From Takakia lepidozioides (taxonomy: Eukaryota > Streptophyta > Takakiopsida > Takakiales > Takakiaceae), in the NCBI GenBank assembly GCA_030704615.1, contig CM060734.1, positions 8,556,001 to 8,620,000 of the forward strand: 64,000 nt of DNA, read 5' to 3'. Below are positions 31,559-44,700 of this stretch, one piece after another. The translations under genes and the position numbers were made by a program. The stretch's first letter is position 1. The number at the start of each line of letters is the position of its first letter. The notes under the pieces are model-generated. The model made no database searches, was not told where the DNA came from, and saw only the letters and a list, made by a program, of their open reading frames with translations.

Positions 31559-34500
31559 CTGAAAGATTTGGTACCCTGAATGGTTTACCAATTCTCAAAG
31601 TTTACAGAAGACGAGCAAAATCTACACATGGGGTAACTGTCCCCCCTTCGCAGAACGGTTGGCCGTCCAGGAGCAATCACAAGCTACCTAGACGACAAAC
31701 AATTCACACGCAAAGGGCTGGCTTGCGGCTGGCCACTTTCAACTTCTCCGGGTTGACCAACCAAAGGAAACAAGTTGAAGTGGGACAAGTTCTTCGGACT
31801 AATGATATTCATATCTGTGCTAGGCAAGAAACATGGGAAACGTCGGATAAACTGGTTGGAGATGTCATTGGTTATAAATGGGCAGGTAAGATGTGTACTC
31901 TCAAGACAGCCTCTGCCAAACGCGGTCAAAAAGGGGTCGGATTCTTTGTCCGTGATTTCTTGTTTGACAATTGTGAAATTATCAACAAGGGTTTGAGGTA
32001 CGAGCATAGTATCTGGCTAAAACTGAATTTGAAGGGCGGCATGAGTACAAAGGACCTCTTTGTTGGTTGTGTTTACATGCCCACAGAGGGGACCCTTAGT
32101 GCTGACGCAGACAAGGCCCTCGAAGATGTAAAGCTGGACTGTGCTTTGTTCCTTGCCAAAGGTCAGGTGGTACTATTGGGGGACTTCAATGCCCGGGTGG
32201 GCAAAGGGATCCATCAGGACGATATCATTGGACCTTTTGGTGAGGACGAGCTGAATTCTAATGGCAGACGGTTAATTAACTGTCTAGAAGAGCTTCAGCT
32301 TTTGACCTTGAATAACAGGACAAGAGGTGACCAAGTGCAGTGGACTCGTGAGAAACCCCAAACTGGGGAACGTTCCATTGTGGACTATATCATAATGGAC
32401 AAAATTTTGTTCCCCCAGTGTGCCAATGTGTTGATCGACAGAACTGATATTGGTACCTCTGACCACTTCCTGGTTTGGACTGAGATCAAAAGGTGTTTTC
32501 CCACCACGAAGAGATCTGTGAAACGTTCGATTCGGAAGTGGCGCATACAAAAATTCCACAATTCTCCCTCATTTTGTCCAATCGCTCCAAGAACTTCAGT
32601 CACGCTCTGTTAACGCAAGAAATGAAGTCGAAAGAGCAGTGGACTCTTGGGAGAGTTTCGTTTCCTCCATGGCTGACAAGATCATTGGGAGGAAACTAAT
32701 TGTCTGCGGTAGAGCAGTTAATTGGTGGACTAATGAGATTAAACTCAAGATAGCTGAGAGACGAGCCCTCTATAAAGAGTGCTGCAATTTGGAAACCAAC
32801 AGAGAATTGTGGGCGAGGTACTACCAGCTCCGTAAAGATATCAATCAGCTTGTTAGGTCTCAGAAGAAATTATACTGGGACAAGTTATACAGTGAAATAA
32901 ACTCAAACCACCATGGTGGTAATGACAAGAAATTCTGGTTGGCCCTTCAACGTTTGTACAAACCGAAAAACGGTCAGCAAGTACAAGCGCTGAAGACTAC
33001 TAAAGGTAAAGTGGTGACTTCATCGGTTGACATTGTCAAAACCTTTGAAACTCACTACAGTATCCTTGGCAGAACTTCTAGGTCTAACAGTGAGGGGTCT
33101 TCTGCTGAATGGAGGGACACAGTTGGAAAAACTGTTCCTATGATTCAAAACAGCCCTGATGAACTGGAGTATATTTCAATGGCTTATAATGCTCCCATTA
33201 GTTCTTCTGAGATTGTGGAAGCAAATGGATATAAAGCTGGTGGACCTGATGGTATTGTCAACGAGCTTATCAAGCACGGTGGCGATCCCATGATAGAGGC
33301 CCTAGTTCTCCTCTTTAACCTTATCTGGAAGACTGAAATGATCCCCTTTCGCTGGCGACAGGGGGTCATTGTCAATCTATACAAGAAGGGTGACAGAGAA
33401 GAACCGGGGAACTACCGTGGCATCACGCTCCTCAATGCTGTTGGCAAGACATTCTGCAGAGTTATAAGTACTCGTCTCGAGGTTGATCTGGAGTCTAGAG
33501 GTTGTTTCCACGAAGGCCAAGCTGGCTTTCGGCGAAACAGGGGCTGTGTGGATCATATCTTCACTCTAAGCAAGATTATCCAGGGAAGGAAAAAAGAAGG
33601 GAAACCCACTTATGTCTTTTTCCTGGATGTCAAAAAGGCTTATGACACAGTGTGGAGAGATGGCCTGGTTCCGCCTCTGGTCTTGTGGGATCAAGGGAAA
33701 GATGTGGAGAGTTGTCCACAACTTGTATGCTCACACCAAAAGCTGTGTCACTGTTTAACGGACAGAAGTCCAACTTCTTTGACATAGACCAAGGTGTAGC
33801 TCAAGGATGTACTCTCTCCCCTCTGCTCTTCAATGTTTTCATCAATCAACTCCTCGAGGATGTGGAAAGTGAGGGATTTGGGTTAAGGGTGGGTGATACC
33901 ACCGTACCAGCCCTTATGTTTGCGGATGACTTCGCAGGCATAGGGGAGACTCCAACCAATCTCCAGGAGTTGATTGATTGCGCGAAGAGATACTTTGATC
34001 TTTGGGGCTAGAGGCTAATGTCAGCAAATGTGCAGTGGTAGCATTCAACGACAGAGGAGAGGGAGGAAGTGATCTTAAGTGGCAGTGGGGTAGCCAAGAG
34101 ATCCCGGTCCTCCCTTCCTACACTTACCTGGGCGTTGAGTTCTCCTCCAATTGTAACTGGGATGCACATATCCGGAAAGTTGTTCAAACTGGCAAGGGCA
34201 AAGCTCTGGGGCTCACTAAATTTTTCCACTGCAGAGGGGTCAACTCTGAGGTTAAGAAAACCATGCTTTGTCGCGTTATTAGACCTGCCTTGGAGTACGG
34301 ATCTGCTATATGGGTTGATAACTCCAACCAGGCTAAGTCTCTAGAATCCATTCAAGTGGGGGTGCTTAAGGAGTGTATGTCAGCATGCTCCAAAACAGCC
34401 AATGTGGCTGTTCGGGGTGAGTTTGGCATTCCGTCCTTAAGCTCCCGACGAGATGAATTCAAGGTCAGATGGTGGGGTCAGCTGCAACATATGCCCAACA

Positions 34501-35261
34501 CCAGATATCCTAAATTAATCGACTCTATATCTTGGAAACAGGACCGCCCTGTCAAACAGGCTAAGTCCTGGCAGAAGAGAGTAGAAGAGATCCTCAAGGA
34601 CCTGGACCTGGATCCGCAAGTCTTGACCCTGCTGGATAAATCTGACTTAGAGGCTGTAGTGTCCTCAGCCATGTCTGTTGCCATGAGATTGTCTGATGAA
34701 AATGAAGTTAGGCAGAAAACTTCCCTGAACTTGTTTCCAGTCTGTGACATGGGGGAGGACATCTTGGATGACCTCAAGGGTCTACCCACTCTCGGCACTA
34801 GACTGAAATTTAAACTCAGGGCAGGAAGCCTACCTTTGAACAGCAAACAGAAGCAGAGAGGAAAGGGAGAGTGCAATTGCCCGTTGTGTGGGCAATCTGA
34901 AGACAGTATTCATTTTCTGATACACTGTCCGGGGTTCTCTCACCAAAGAGACGCTCTCTTCAAATCTATTAAGGGAATTGTGCCTGTACCCCTGTTTACC
35001 AACTTTGAAAGTCTCGAGGCTGAGCCAAAAGCCCAGGCCCTCCTGAGGCCTAGTTTTTGGGCAAATCACACACAGCAGATTGATGCTTGTGTGAAGGGAT
35101 TTCTAGAGGATATCTGGAAAACCCGGATTAATTCTTTATATGGAGGTAAGTCTTACTACCAACGTCAGCCCCTGACAGAGGTAGGTTCTGTCCCTTTTGT
35201 TCCCGCTCAAACTGGGCGCGGGGTCAATGGCCACAAGGCTACGGCAAACAACGTCTTATGA
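31531..35261 (+). pseudogene. LINE ORF2: endonuclease and reverse transcriptase
   Basis: The endonuclease (31710-32480) shows RLATFNFSGL, ARQETW, VLLGDFNARVG and TSDHFLVW. The RT region shows GGPDGIVNELIKHGG, GNYRGITLLN, GQAGFRRNRGCVDHIF, VFFLDVKKAYDTVW, QGVAQGCTLSP and catalytic FADDFAGI. A distal cysteine block (CNCPLCG...H..C) is typical of LINE C-termini. The reading frame changes near 32570, 33687, 33755 and 34010, so it cannot make one protein. The last segment (34002-35261) stays open for 419 codons, so decay is recent. Confidence 0.85.
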
Positions 35262-35337
35262 GTACAATCTCTCCCCCCATTGAAATCCATGCATACATTA
35301 ACCTGACATGCAGGGCTCAAAATAGAATAGGGAGTAC

Positions 35338-38300
35338 ACTTGAAAAGGAGCTTGGAGCCTTCAACTTGTTGAATATCCGAAACATGTATCCAAATATTAG
35401 AAACTGCAGTGGTTTCCACTCTGCTGAACCTGCTGACACCATCCAGATGGACTGTCCCCACACACCCACACCCCATCCTGCTGGGATCTCTCAAACGGTC
35501 CATGAACATCATACATGCAAAAATTTATGCAACTCACACAGTTGTCCTTTTTGTATTTCCAAATGTCATGCTTAACTATGAATGATATATCCCATGAATC
35601 CTTGGATAAACTTGCCCTAGGTTAACACATAAGCTTCTACATATCCTACTAGCACCTCAATCCCACTGAGGATGAAGAAAGTAGCTTACAAAAAGGACAG
35701 AGATGGCCAGATTGATAAGAATGTCCCTTTTATTTGAGTGCGCTGCCCTGCAGCATGCAATCCCCTGATTGGTAAGCAAAAATGAGCTCATTCTGGACAC
35801 ACAGTGTACTCTTAGTTTAACATTTTGCATAGTGCCGAGTGAGGGAAGGTCCTTAAGGTAGTCCTTGAGTCCCACTTGTTCATCACAGGCTGTGGAGAAG
35901 CTCAGTGTAGCCCCAGCTAGGCTTCAGCTAATGTGGGCCTGCATCTCTCAACTGCCTTCTCTAGAAAGTCCACCAACATACCACGAACAGGGAAGGATCA
36001 GGAGACAAACGTGGGGGGTGAGAACTAAATTAATCTAGAAAGCATGATGCTGATTCCGACAGGGAGAAAGAGAGATGGACAGTGTAATTGGGACATGTAT
36101 GGCTTGAAGAGGAGAAAGAGGCAGACAAGAAAGGAGAAATCGTTGTGTACCTTGGGCACCAAGGGAACAGTGCCTGCTTGTCTGCATACTTGATCTCCTT
36201 GGACACCTGTGTATCAAAATCTGTCATAGCTCACTGCCATGAACTTTTTGATGATGGCAGTCTAATCCTCTATCAACTAATAACATGACACTGAAATGGT
36301 GATCACAAACTTATGATGCAACTGCCAGGTATCTAATTGTCACTGCAATGGGTCTTGGTAACCAGGTCCAAGAAGTTGTCGAGACTTGAGAATTTTCACT
36401 CGTAGCTTTATACAGACAGGTTCCCAAGAGCCAACACTCCATCTAAACTAAGAACTTCCAGAGCAAGTTTCTCAACCAGTAAAAGATACCTCAAAAGAAC
36501 CAAAAGTAAGGCCCTGTTTGCGGTTGGAGAGCTGTGTCATCATGATCTTGTCATAGGCTCTCTCGAACTGCATACCATCCCACCGCCCCGAGTCCATAAT
36601 GGGTAAAACCCCTTTCTCCCTCGTACAACGAGCATACTGAGCTCCATGTACTTGCAGAGCAGACTCCAGATATCCAATAAAGAGTACAAGGACAACACAT
36701 CCAAGGCCAGAAAGGAGCTCCTTGCAAGAACAATGTGCCAATCTCTCAGACAACCGACCACCTAGCGGAAAGAGAAGACTTTGAAAAAAGATTAGAGATA
36801 GGAGAAAAAGAAACAAATAAACCCACAAATGCGACTGCAGCTTTGTATCTACTAGACAATACAACCTCTCCTGACAGAAATGACTAGCTGCTAACAGGAA
36901 AATTGGTTCGGGATATACAACAGGAAAGGGAGGACATGCACTCACCCGGGCCATAGCAGCCTCATCCCCTTGCCTTTCAGCATCTTTGCGTCTCCTGGTA
37001 TAGACAGCCTTGATATTGTCAAATTTGTCCAATGGGCTCACACCCAGAACCTGCGGTTGCTCAAAAGAAGATCCCAACCCACAACATTAAATCCACCAGC
37101 AGGTTTACAATCTGGCATGACAGATACAACCCAGCAACAGAATACCAAAACCAGATCCCTCTCTGTGTATTGCAGCAGATCAAAAGTCTCTCATGGAAAC
37201 AATCCCACAAGCTATGCCTCTTGAAGACATGAGATCCTGATATATACCCTACAAAAAATAAGGATAGCTCAAACAATGCCAATATAACCAATAGTACCTT
37301 CATCTCACGTACGAAAGTGACGGCTGCCATTGCTAAAACTCATTGCTGCTGGTCAGTACACACATTAAGACCAAGGGTGATAGGAACTCAGGGTTTATAC
37401 CTGATATGGACTAAGTTCATCTGAAGGCTCCCCACCAACAGCCCACGCACCTGCTGCACTGCATTCTATCGCATGTCTTCTTAATCCCACCCTTTCCTTC
37501 CTGCATTCATATGCTTCCAAGTGTGAGAGTACATTCTTGGCAAGGACAAAAGTTGGTCAAGTAAAGTCTAAGTGCACTCTTTCTTGGAACAATGCTCAAA
37601 TTCTCTTTGAACATGGATCTGCGATAGGTGGCGCGCACAGTTCGTTTTAAAAATGTGACGGGCAACCAAAAGGTTGAAGCACAATGGAGCCCCTGCCTAA
37701 AAGCTGAACACATAGATCATCAGAACAACTGGCTGTGAATAGTCATGAGTCAGTGCCAACACTCCCTTGCAAGGGCAATGCCTCTCAGCCTGCTCCTAAA
37801 CCCCAAATCCTGATTGTAACCAGTAGATCTGAGACCTGACCAGCCAAAATATTGGTATATTGGTTCTGCAAACTGAGGAGAGAAATATTACCGCGCACCT
37901 CCGTTGTAACACACAACATAAGAAGGAAAAGGGTTGGATGGCACTAATGACATTTAAGGAAGACCTGAACTCCTAAACATGCCCTCTACAACACTGGTTT
38001 CGAAGTTCTAATAGAAATGTCTCTCCCTCCGAAACAAACTCCCAAACTCAGAGGTGAAATGCAGGCATTGCGGCGGCACTATGCCTGCCCATACTGAGCG
38101 TAAACACGTCCTAAGCACACACCTGAAAATACAAGAAAACGGATTTCTAGACTTATAATACCCTGCAAGCCAAATGCGTCAAACTGAATCGATCTCCATA
38201 AAACCCAAACACTAGACCTGACAATACAGAGAGAGTCCCAAGCCGGCACCACGAGACAGATGTACAAACCTGCCAAATGCGTGCGAGGGCCTAACAGTGA

Positions 38301-38433
38301 ATGCAAGCCTTGCAGCCCATGCGCTGTACAGATTCCTGTTAGAAGAGATGAACTCCACTTGTCGTTGCTTGAAGCCTTGTGAGGCAGCAAGGCGAGGAAC
38401 ATAAGAATTGCAGCTTCGAGCACGGGACGCCAT
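35338..38433 (-). CDS. CJD1: Chloroplast J-like domain protein 1 (CJD1), 5' seven exons
   Basis: CJD1 is a plastid membrane protein with a J-like domain that affects chloroplast lipid fatty-acid composition in Arabidopsis. Seven exons with GT-AG borders and matching phases are 38433-38270, 37458-37401, 37050-36946, 36567-36490, 36206-36151, 35747-35690 and 35451-35338. They give about 211 residues. Exon 1 is rich in Arg/Ser and Ala and fits a transit peptide. SPYQVLGVSPLDKFDNIK starts the J-like domain, followed by RRRKDAERQGDEAAMARFER, AYDKIMMTQLSNRKQGLTFG, SKEIKYADKQ.LFPW, RDILINLAISVLF and EWKPLQFLIFGYMFRIFNKL (transmembrane part). These align residue by residue with plant CJD1. The classical HPD of true J proteins is absent, as in the family. 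The C-terminal exons must lie beyond the LINE in intron 7. No defect is visible in the seven exons. Confidence 0.87.
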
Positions 38434-38495
38434 AGCTCTTCACACTCTTGATGAAACCCACAGACCACAGTCGTCCTATACCCTCAACTGCCTCT

Positions 38496-41400
38496 TTCTT
38501 TTTTCTTTTTTTTTTCTTTTGGGGACAGTGGCCCTGTTTCAATCTTTATTGGAGAGTGTCGAGGAAAAAATAACCTCGATAAGAACACCATAGAGGCAGA
38601 AAAAGGAGTCACCGCCCCAAGAACCAAAAAACTGAATAAGGCCCGCTGCAGTAAGGAAGCTACAACGGGAAGCCGGAGAACTAAGAGAGCAGGGCCTGCG
38701 AAGGGATTCCTGTTGCAGAGAAGTGAAATCTGCCTAACAGGAAGTACATCATCAGAGAGAAGAATCGCTAGAGAAGAGAAAAGAGATTAGAAAGCAGAGC
38801 TAAAGGCTTCCTCTCTTCCTTTTCGAAGTCTCGAAGGATAACTGAGCTTTGGGCTTTCCCTTTCTGAAGCTACGATTGTGCCTCCAGTTAACGTCCGCGT
38901 CCTCACCCTCAGCAGGGGATTGCATCGCGCTAGCAGAACTCCCAGCATGCCGGGAGGTGGTCGTACCAGACAATCTTTGAATCAGAAATTCGGGTGCAGA
39001 TCCAGCTTCCTTTTCCCCAAGTGTTGTCAAAATCAGCAAGAAGCTGTTGTCGCCTTCCTTCAGAGCATCTGGGAAGCGCTGCACATAAAACTCGCCAAAC
39101 CTTACGAGCTTCAGACAAGGTGTCTGAGTGAACCCCGAACAAAACAGCCCTAACACTTGGCTGCGCACCTTCGTACACCCTTGAACATCTACCCTTCCAA
39201 ATGTTCCATAAGACGTGGCCTCTAATAGTGGCCCACATTGGACAATGAGACCACATCTGGCCCCTATGGAAATTTAAAAGCAAGAGAGGAGGTGAGAGGG
39301 GGAGCCCAGGCTTCCATGCAGAAGTAAACTTAGCAACAGCAGCCCACACTGCCATGGCGAATCTGCAGGTTACCAAACAATGCTCGATTGTCTCGCTGCA
39401 CGGTGAGTCACAAATAGGGCAAGGGGAGGGAGAGTCTGAGGAGAAGGAGAGAACTGGAAGTATCCAATTGACCAGTTTCCAAAGAAAACTATTTATCTTG
39501 GTCGCCCTGTGTTTCCTCCATACGTCAACCCAGATAGACTTCCAATCCTGTGGGATGTCAGCAAGGTGTCTCCACTTTTTAACCCATTTGGCAGTGAACA
39601 TGAGGGGGGGGGTTGAGAAGAGAATACTCCAACTTCACCGTACTGTTGTTTTCTAGACATCCACCCCCATTCTGCTGGGTCAAATTGAAGAAGCTTTAAG
39701 GGAGCAGAGAGAAACCAACGGAAAGAGGAGGAGTAATGGGTAATAATAGGAGGGGCAGGGTCAACATTTCCACTTTGCAAACAGAATACCCGAATTGGGT
39801 AATGCATAGATTCAAGAGAGGAAGAGAGCATGGGGTAGAGTAAGGTACCATTGTGGGTGGCAACAAATTTCCAGCCACTAACCATGTCTCCATGCCGAGA
39901 GATAGCATAGAAGGCAAAGAGCACCGAATTCTCAGATCCCCCCAACCAAGTGGGCGGAGAGCGGAGATTACCAGGGAGAGAACAGAGGGAGATCCATCTC
40001 GGAGGAATTTGAGAGACAATCATGTCAAAAGAGAGGGTCTGCGAGCGGATATAGAACCAGAGACTTCAGACAAAGAAATGAAGTCATCAGTGTTCCAAAT
40101 GTGAGAGAAGTGAGAGAACCCCCCTTGCTCCCAAAAGGACCACTTTCTGTGACAAGGGAGCAAAACTTCTGAATCCGAGTTATAATTGGCAAAGAGAGGC
40201 TGTCGAAGAGCTTCTTCAGCATTACCTGGCATACGTTGAAATAGCTGAGATCTCATCTTAACCCATGCAGCCCAGATGGACTACCACGCCTTGGAACCGA
40301 GAGATCTACATGTAAGTGACCTTTTACCTTGTACTATCCAACGAAGGGATTGAAGCCATGGGCCCGAATTGGGGCTGGCATCAGTAATGTGCCGACGAAC
40401 CAACAGGCTCCAGGGAGAGGAGATGTGCGTGAGCACCCTAGGAACCCACTTTGCCAAGAGCGTTGTAATCTGCGATAGTGGGTCAATCAAGCCCAACCCT
40501 CCATATTTCTTTTTTTGGGTAACTTGGGCCCAAGAGACAAGAGAACGCCTGTTGGGGGAAGCTGGGGTAGCACCCCAAAGGAAGTTTCTTACCATGGCCT
40601 TAATTTGTTTGATGATGGCGGATCCCGGAGACCAAACGGAAGCAGAGAACCAAGAGCAGGCAAGAATTACTTGATTAGCGATTAAGGCCCTCCCTGCAAT
40701 GGATAAATGCTTCGAGCTCCAATAGGAGAGGTGCTTCCTGATCTTAGCTAACACAGCCTCACATCTTTGCAAGTCGGAGAGACCATGGCCTACAAGATGA
40801 CCTAGGAGGTTGTGGGCCTGCCCATCCTGGAGCCATCTGAGGCCAATATCCTCTCCCCAAGAGTCACAATGTGTAGCTATTGCAGAAGGAAGAAGCTTGG
40901 ATAAGATTGCCACCGTTTTTGACCAGTTCACCTTAAGACCAAAGGCAGTGCAGAAGGAATCAAGCGCATCTAGAGCAGAGGCAACATTGGAGGAGGAGGA
41001 ATTGTCAATGAGTAACGTCGTATCATCAGCATAGAGAGAAGATTTGATAGAGGAGGGAGGTGGAAGAGAGCGGGGGATTTTAAGCCCTTGAATAGCTGGG
41101 TTGCTGTCAAGGAGATGACTCAAAGCGTCAGCAGCAAACAAGAAAAGGAAAGGAGAGAGCGGACAACCTTGACGAACTGATCTAAAGAGCGGGAAGAAGG
41201 TAGAGAGGGCACCGTTAAGAACCACCTTACTCGAGGCAGAGGAGAGAAGAATAGAAACCCAAGATAGGAAGTTCCCCTCGATACCGGAGTTGCGCAGAGC
41301 ACCAAACAAAAAAGGCGAGTCGACATTGTCAAAAGCCTTTTCAAAATCCAGCATAAGCAAGGCCAGGGGCTGGTTGGACTCCTGCGCAGAGAAGAGAGCC

Positions 41401-42779
41401 TCGTTTGCCAGTAACACATTGTCCAAAATCATCCGGTTCTTCATAAAGCCAGACTGCTCTGGGCGATTTGTGAAGAAGAGGCTGCAGACGTAAGGCCAGC
41501 GCTTTTGCTATTATCTTATAGGAGGAATTCAAAAGCGTGATCGGCCGGTAATTGGTGATGCAATCTCTGTCATCTTTTTAAAAAATCAAGGTGATGACTC
41601 CTTGAGATATTTGAGAAGGCATTATCCCTTTCTCAAGGATATCATTCGCCATATTGAGAAGGTCATCCCCCACAGTCCCCCATAATACTTTGAAGAACTC
41701 AACCGGTAATCCGTCTAAGCCCGGCGATTTATTGGAGCTAAGAGCTTCAGTCGCCAATAAGAGCAGGGGGCATTCAGACTCAAAAGATCATCCGGAGACA
41801 GAACTTTCGGGACACATGCCAGGACTTTACTCCTATGCAACCTCATATTTGGGGAATCCACTCTCTTCCCAAATAGGTCTGTAAAGTAAGAGGCCGCCAC
41901 AGAGGCCATAGATTTAGGAGAGGTGTGAAGCTCATTCGAGGAGTCCCTTAAAGAACAGATAGATGTGGCAGTCTGCCTCTGTTTGACTTTCTGAAAAAAG
42001 TAAGCCGTCATTTTTTCCCCCTTCAATGACCAATTTACCCCGGCTTTCCTTTTAAGGTTGAGCTCCTTCTAGCTACGCAACTCAGCAAGGTTTCTTTTTG
42101 CGGTATTGAAGGACTCAAAAAGTGACAGGACCCACTTCACCATTCTCAATCAACCATTGGCAATGCGAGATGCATTTGATGAGAGCTCTGTCCCTCTCAG
42201 CCCTACTTAAAGCAAGGGCCTTTGAGAGGGATTGAGCCGCTTTCCTATCAGCGGAAATCTTTTCAAGAAACTTGACCGTAGGAGAAGAGGCGGAGACCCC
42301 TGCTTCTTTCCACACCGAGGCAAGGTTCAAAACCATGGCGGGGATAGAGAGCAGAGAGGGGTTTAACTTAAAAAAACTACGACCCTTGGCATGAAGCCGT
42401 GGAGGCCTGAATTCAGCTGAGATTAGCGCGTGATCAAAATCAGGGAGGATGGGAGGAAGAGGTACAGGCTTGCCCATGCTGCAGAGATAGGAGAACAGTA
42501 AATCCTATCGAGCCTAGCCATGCAAAGATCAGAAGCATCACGGTTATTGGTCCAAGTATATCTGAGAGCCCTCTGCTCTGGAACAAAAATATCAGATAGA
42601 CCAACTGAAAAACATAGCCTGTCCCAGGCAGCAAGCTCATCACCAGAGATAGAATGAGAAGAGGACCCACGACAGTCACTAGAAGACTCTACCATATTAA
42701 AATCCCCAGCAAGAACCCAAGTGGATACCAGAAGACTCTACCATATTAAAATCCCCAGCAAGAACCCAAGTGGATACCA
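38496..42779 (-). mobile_element. 5'-truncated plant L1 LINE, inactivated
   Basis: On the minus strand, the end of the endonuclease (STWVLAGDFNMVESS, then TWTNNR..ARLDRIYCS, 42779-42480) is followed by a linker. The reverse transcriptase (about 41720-40281) shows FMKNRMILDNVLLANE, MLDFEKAFDNVDSPFL, VRQGCPLSPFLF and SLYADDTTLLI. The zf-RVT domain (39600-39300) shows TKINSFLWKLVN and CPICDSPCSETIEHCLVTC, then a C-terminal tail ends near 38800. A T-rich run on the plus strand (38496-38520) represents the poly(A) tail. Several stops and frame changes (for example near 41455 and 42100) show it is dead. It ends about 63 bp upstream of the CJD1 start codon, in the same orientation as that gene. Confidence 0.85.
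42681..42778. repeat. 49-bp perfect tandem duplication in the LINE endonuclease
   Basis: The 49-base segment starting AGAAGACTCTACCATATTAA occurs twice without a break (42681-42729, 42730-42778). It encodes the GDFN catalytic motif on the minus strand. 49 is not a multiple of three, so the duplication also shifts the frame. Confidence 0.95.
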
Positions 42780-42849
42780 GCGGACATTGAAGGATCTTAG
42801 AGTGGAGCAAGGTCCAAAGCTCAATGCGCTAGGCACTAGTATAGATTAA

Positions 42850-43300
42850 CGTTTTTATGACTACGGATATAATTGTACATTTGCAGTGATAAGTGCTTTT
42901 ATGACTACCTCACTCTGCGAGGCCTCTCCATGACATGGGATACTTGGGATTTGACATATGTATTCATCTCCATATGGTGCAGTGGACTACACAATTGCAC
43001 GACTACATGTCATGACTACCATGATAACTACATTACTACATAAGTCCGCCTACATGGATAGTCGTCTGTGTGACACGCGTAATTCCTCTGCTATGACACG
43101 TGTCCAAATCATGAGATGGAGTGTAGCGATGTATTCGTAACTTTATGACTACATGACTACATTGTGTGACTACATTGATGACTACATAACTACTCAGTAC
43201 ATCGCTGAGGATGACATGTGGCACATTTCCTGAATACATGTATGACTACATTACTATGGGTGTGACTATATCGCTACAACACTAAATATGTCACGTGGTC
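42850..43300. repeat. GACTACAT minisatellite
   Basis: ATGACTACAT and close variants recur about twenty times at irregular spacing in an AT-rich stretch, mixed with GACACGTG-containing spacers. No gene is present. Confidence 0.7.
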
Positions 43301-44700
43301 TTGTTGGCGATGTGTGAATGACACGTGTTGGTCATGTAGATTTTAAAATCTGTTACATATTATTCAATTTCAAATGACTAATTTAAATAATAAATTAAAA
43401 TAAATTAATATGAAATCTAAACAAACCATGTGGAGCTCTCATACGCACAACAATTGGCAAAGCAATTGGCCCTCTATACCAAGACACACACCCCTTCTGG
43501 AGGGAAGGAGAGCCTGCATTAATCTTCCAATGACCAAAGAGTGGACCCCCAACCCTGCTGGCAGTTGCAAAGAGTGACAAAGAAAGATTCTACCACCAAC
43601 CCTGTTGCATAGACTGACAGAAGCAACAATATGATACAGTCTGAAAGACAACTACAATCAAACATGCCATCCATAGAAACAGCAATACACAACCACATGT
43701 AGAATAAAAACTATAATCAATTCTAAAAGAAGAATTAATCAGTTCAGAGTTTTGTTCGCGGGAAAAGCACACAACAGCAATGAAATAGTGACTATAAGTT
43801 GCTCGATACCACTTAATTCCCTCTCTCAAGTGGTCTTTACAACCAATCGTCTTCATCCAACTCAATTAAAGATCTCCCAGACCCAAAGTTATCACACTAA
43901 TTCTGGGTATCCTTCAAAGAGACGATACCAAATTTCTACCCAGTTATGTCTCCGATAGCACTCTTTATATTAAATTGACAAATCTTTATACCAGGCCCTA
44001 CCCACAAGCTGTAGCTTTAATATCTCTAAATCACTACAATATAGCTTCTTGAATATCCCAATTGATATATCATTTGATAGACCAGTAATTAATGCCTGAA
44101 TAATATTATCATTTCCATCATTGATACACATTCTCACTATTTCAAATAGATCATTGAACTTCAACACTTCATTAATAAAACATTCCACATTTTTATTGTC
44201 CTTCAATCAGAGAATACAGATTCAACTTCTCTCTCTTTTCCTTCTTCAATGTCAAATACATAATTGCAGAATTAAACTACAATCGAGGAATAAATCTATC
44301 GGTCTATTTCTATACTACACTTTGACATACTCCCACACACACACACTATCTCCCTCTATATGGCCGCGACTCTTTGGCTCAACTGGCATCGATTACTTCC
44401 ACAGATGCTCATTTATAGCAGAATTGCCCAACATCTATTGTAACCGCTTCTAAGTCCTTCTATTCATCCAAAGATTTCATCCATTACTTACATCTGATAT
44501 CAAATAGAATCAAGTCATCCGACATTACAAAGTATCGAGAAGAACCGTCCTATCGCGATTGTATCGATGGTATTACGAAGTATATCAGCCGCTAATACAC
44601 TAAAAAGTCATAAGATTAAAACTTAACTAAAAATTTCTATTATTCTACATAGTCCCACTCCTAGTTGTGCAGCGTCCCCGCAAACAATAGTACCGTGCTC
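43301..44700. other. AT-rich region, possible gag fragment only
   Basis: A 78-codon minus-strand frame (44206-43970: FINEVLKFNDLFEI, IIQALITGLSNDI) loosely resembles the gag domain of LTR elements, but evidence is weak. The rest is AT-rich with (CACA)n near 44335-44345 and no coding signal. Confidence 0.3.

Larger units (their letters stand above)
30640..35270 (+). mobile_element. LINE retrotransposon, nearly full length, inactivated
   Basis: Non-LTR element in the order 5' leader, ORF1-like protein, APE endonuclease, reverse transcriptase and C-terminal zinc knuckle. At least four frameshifts (near 32570, 33687, 33755 and 34010) inactivate it. It lies antisense inside CJD1 intron 7 (the intron begins at 35337). 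No clear poly(A) tail or target-site duplication could be seen by eye. Confidence 0.85.

Noticed and set aside
35657-35880. LINE-like fragment on the minus strand (LKDLPSLGT wording resembles the nearby LINE tail)
   Set aside because: The splice borders and RDILINLAISVLF identify 35747-35690 as CJD1 exon 6; the LINE resemblance lies in the intron side and is too short to support.
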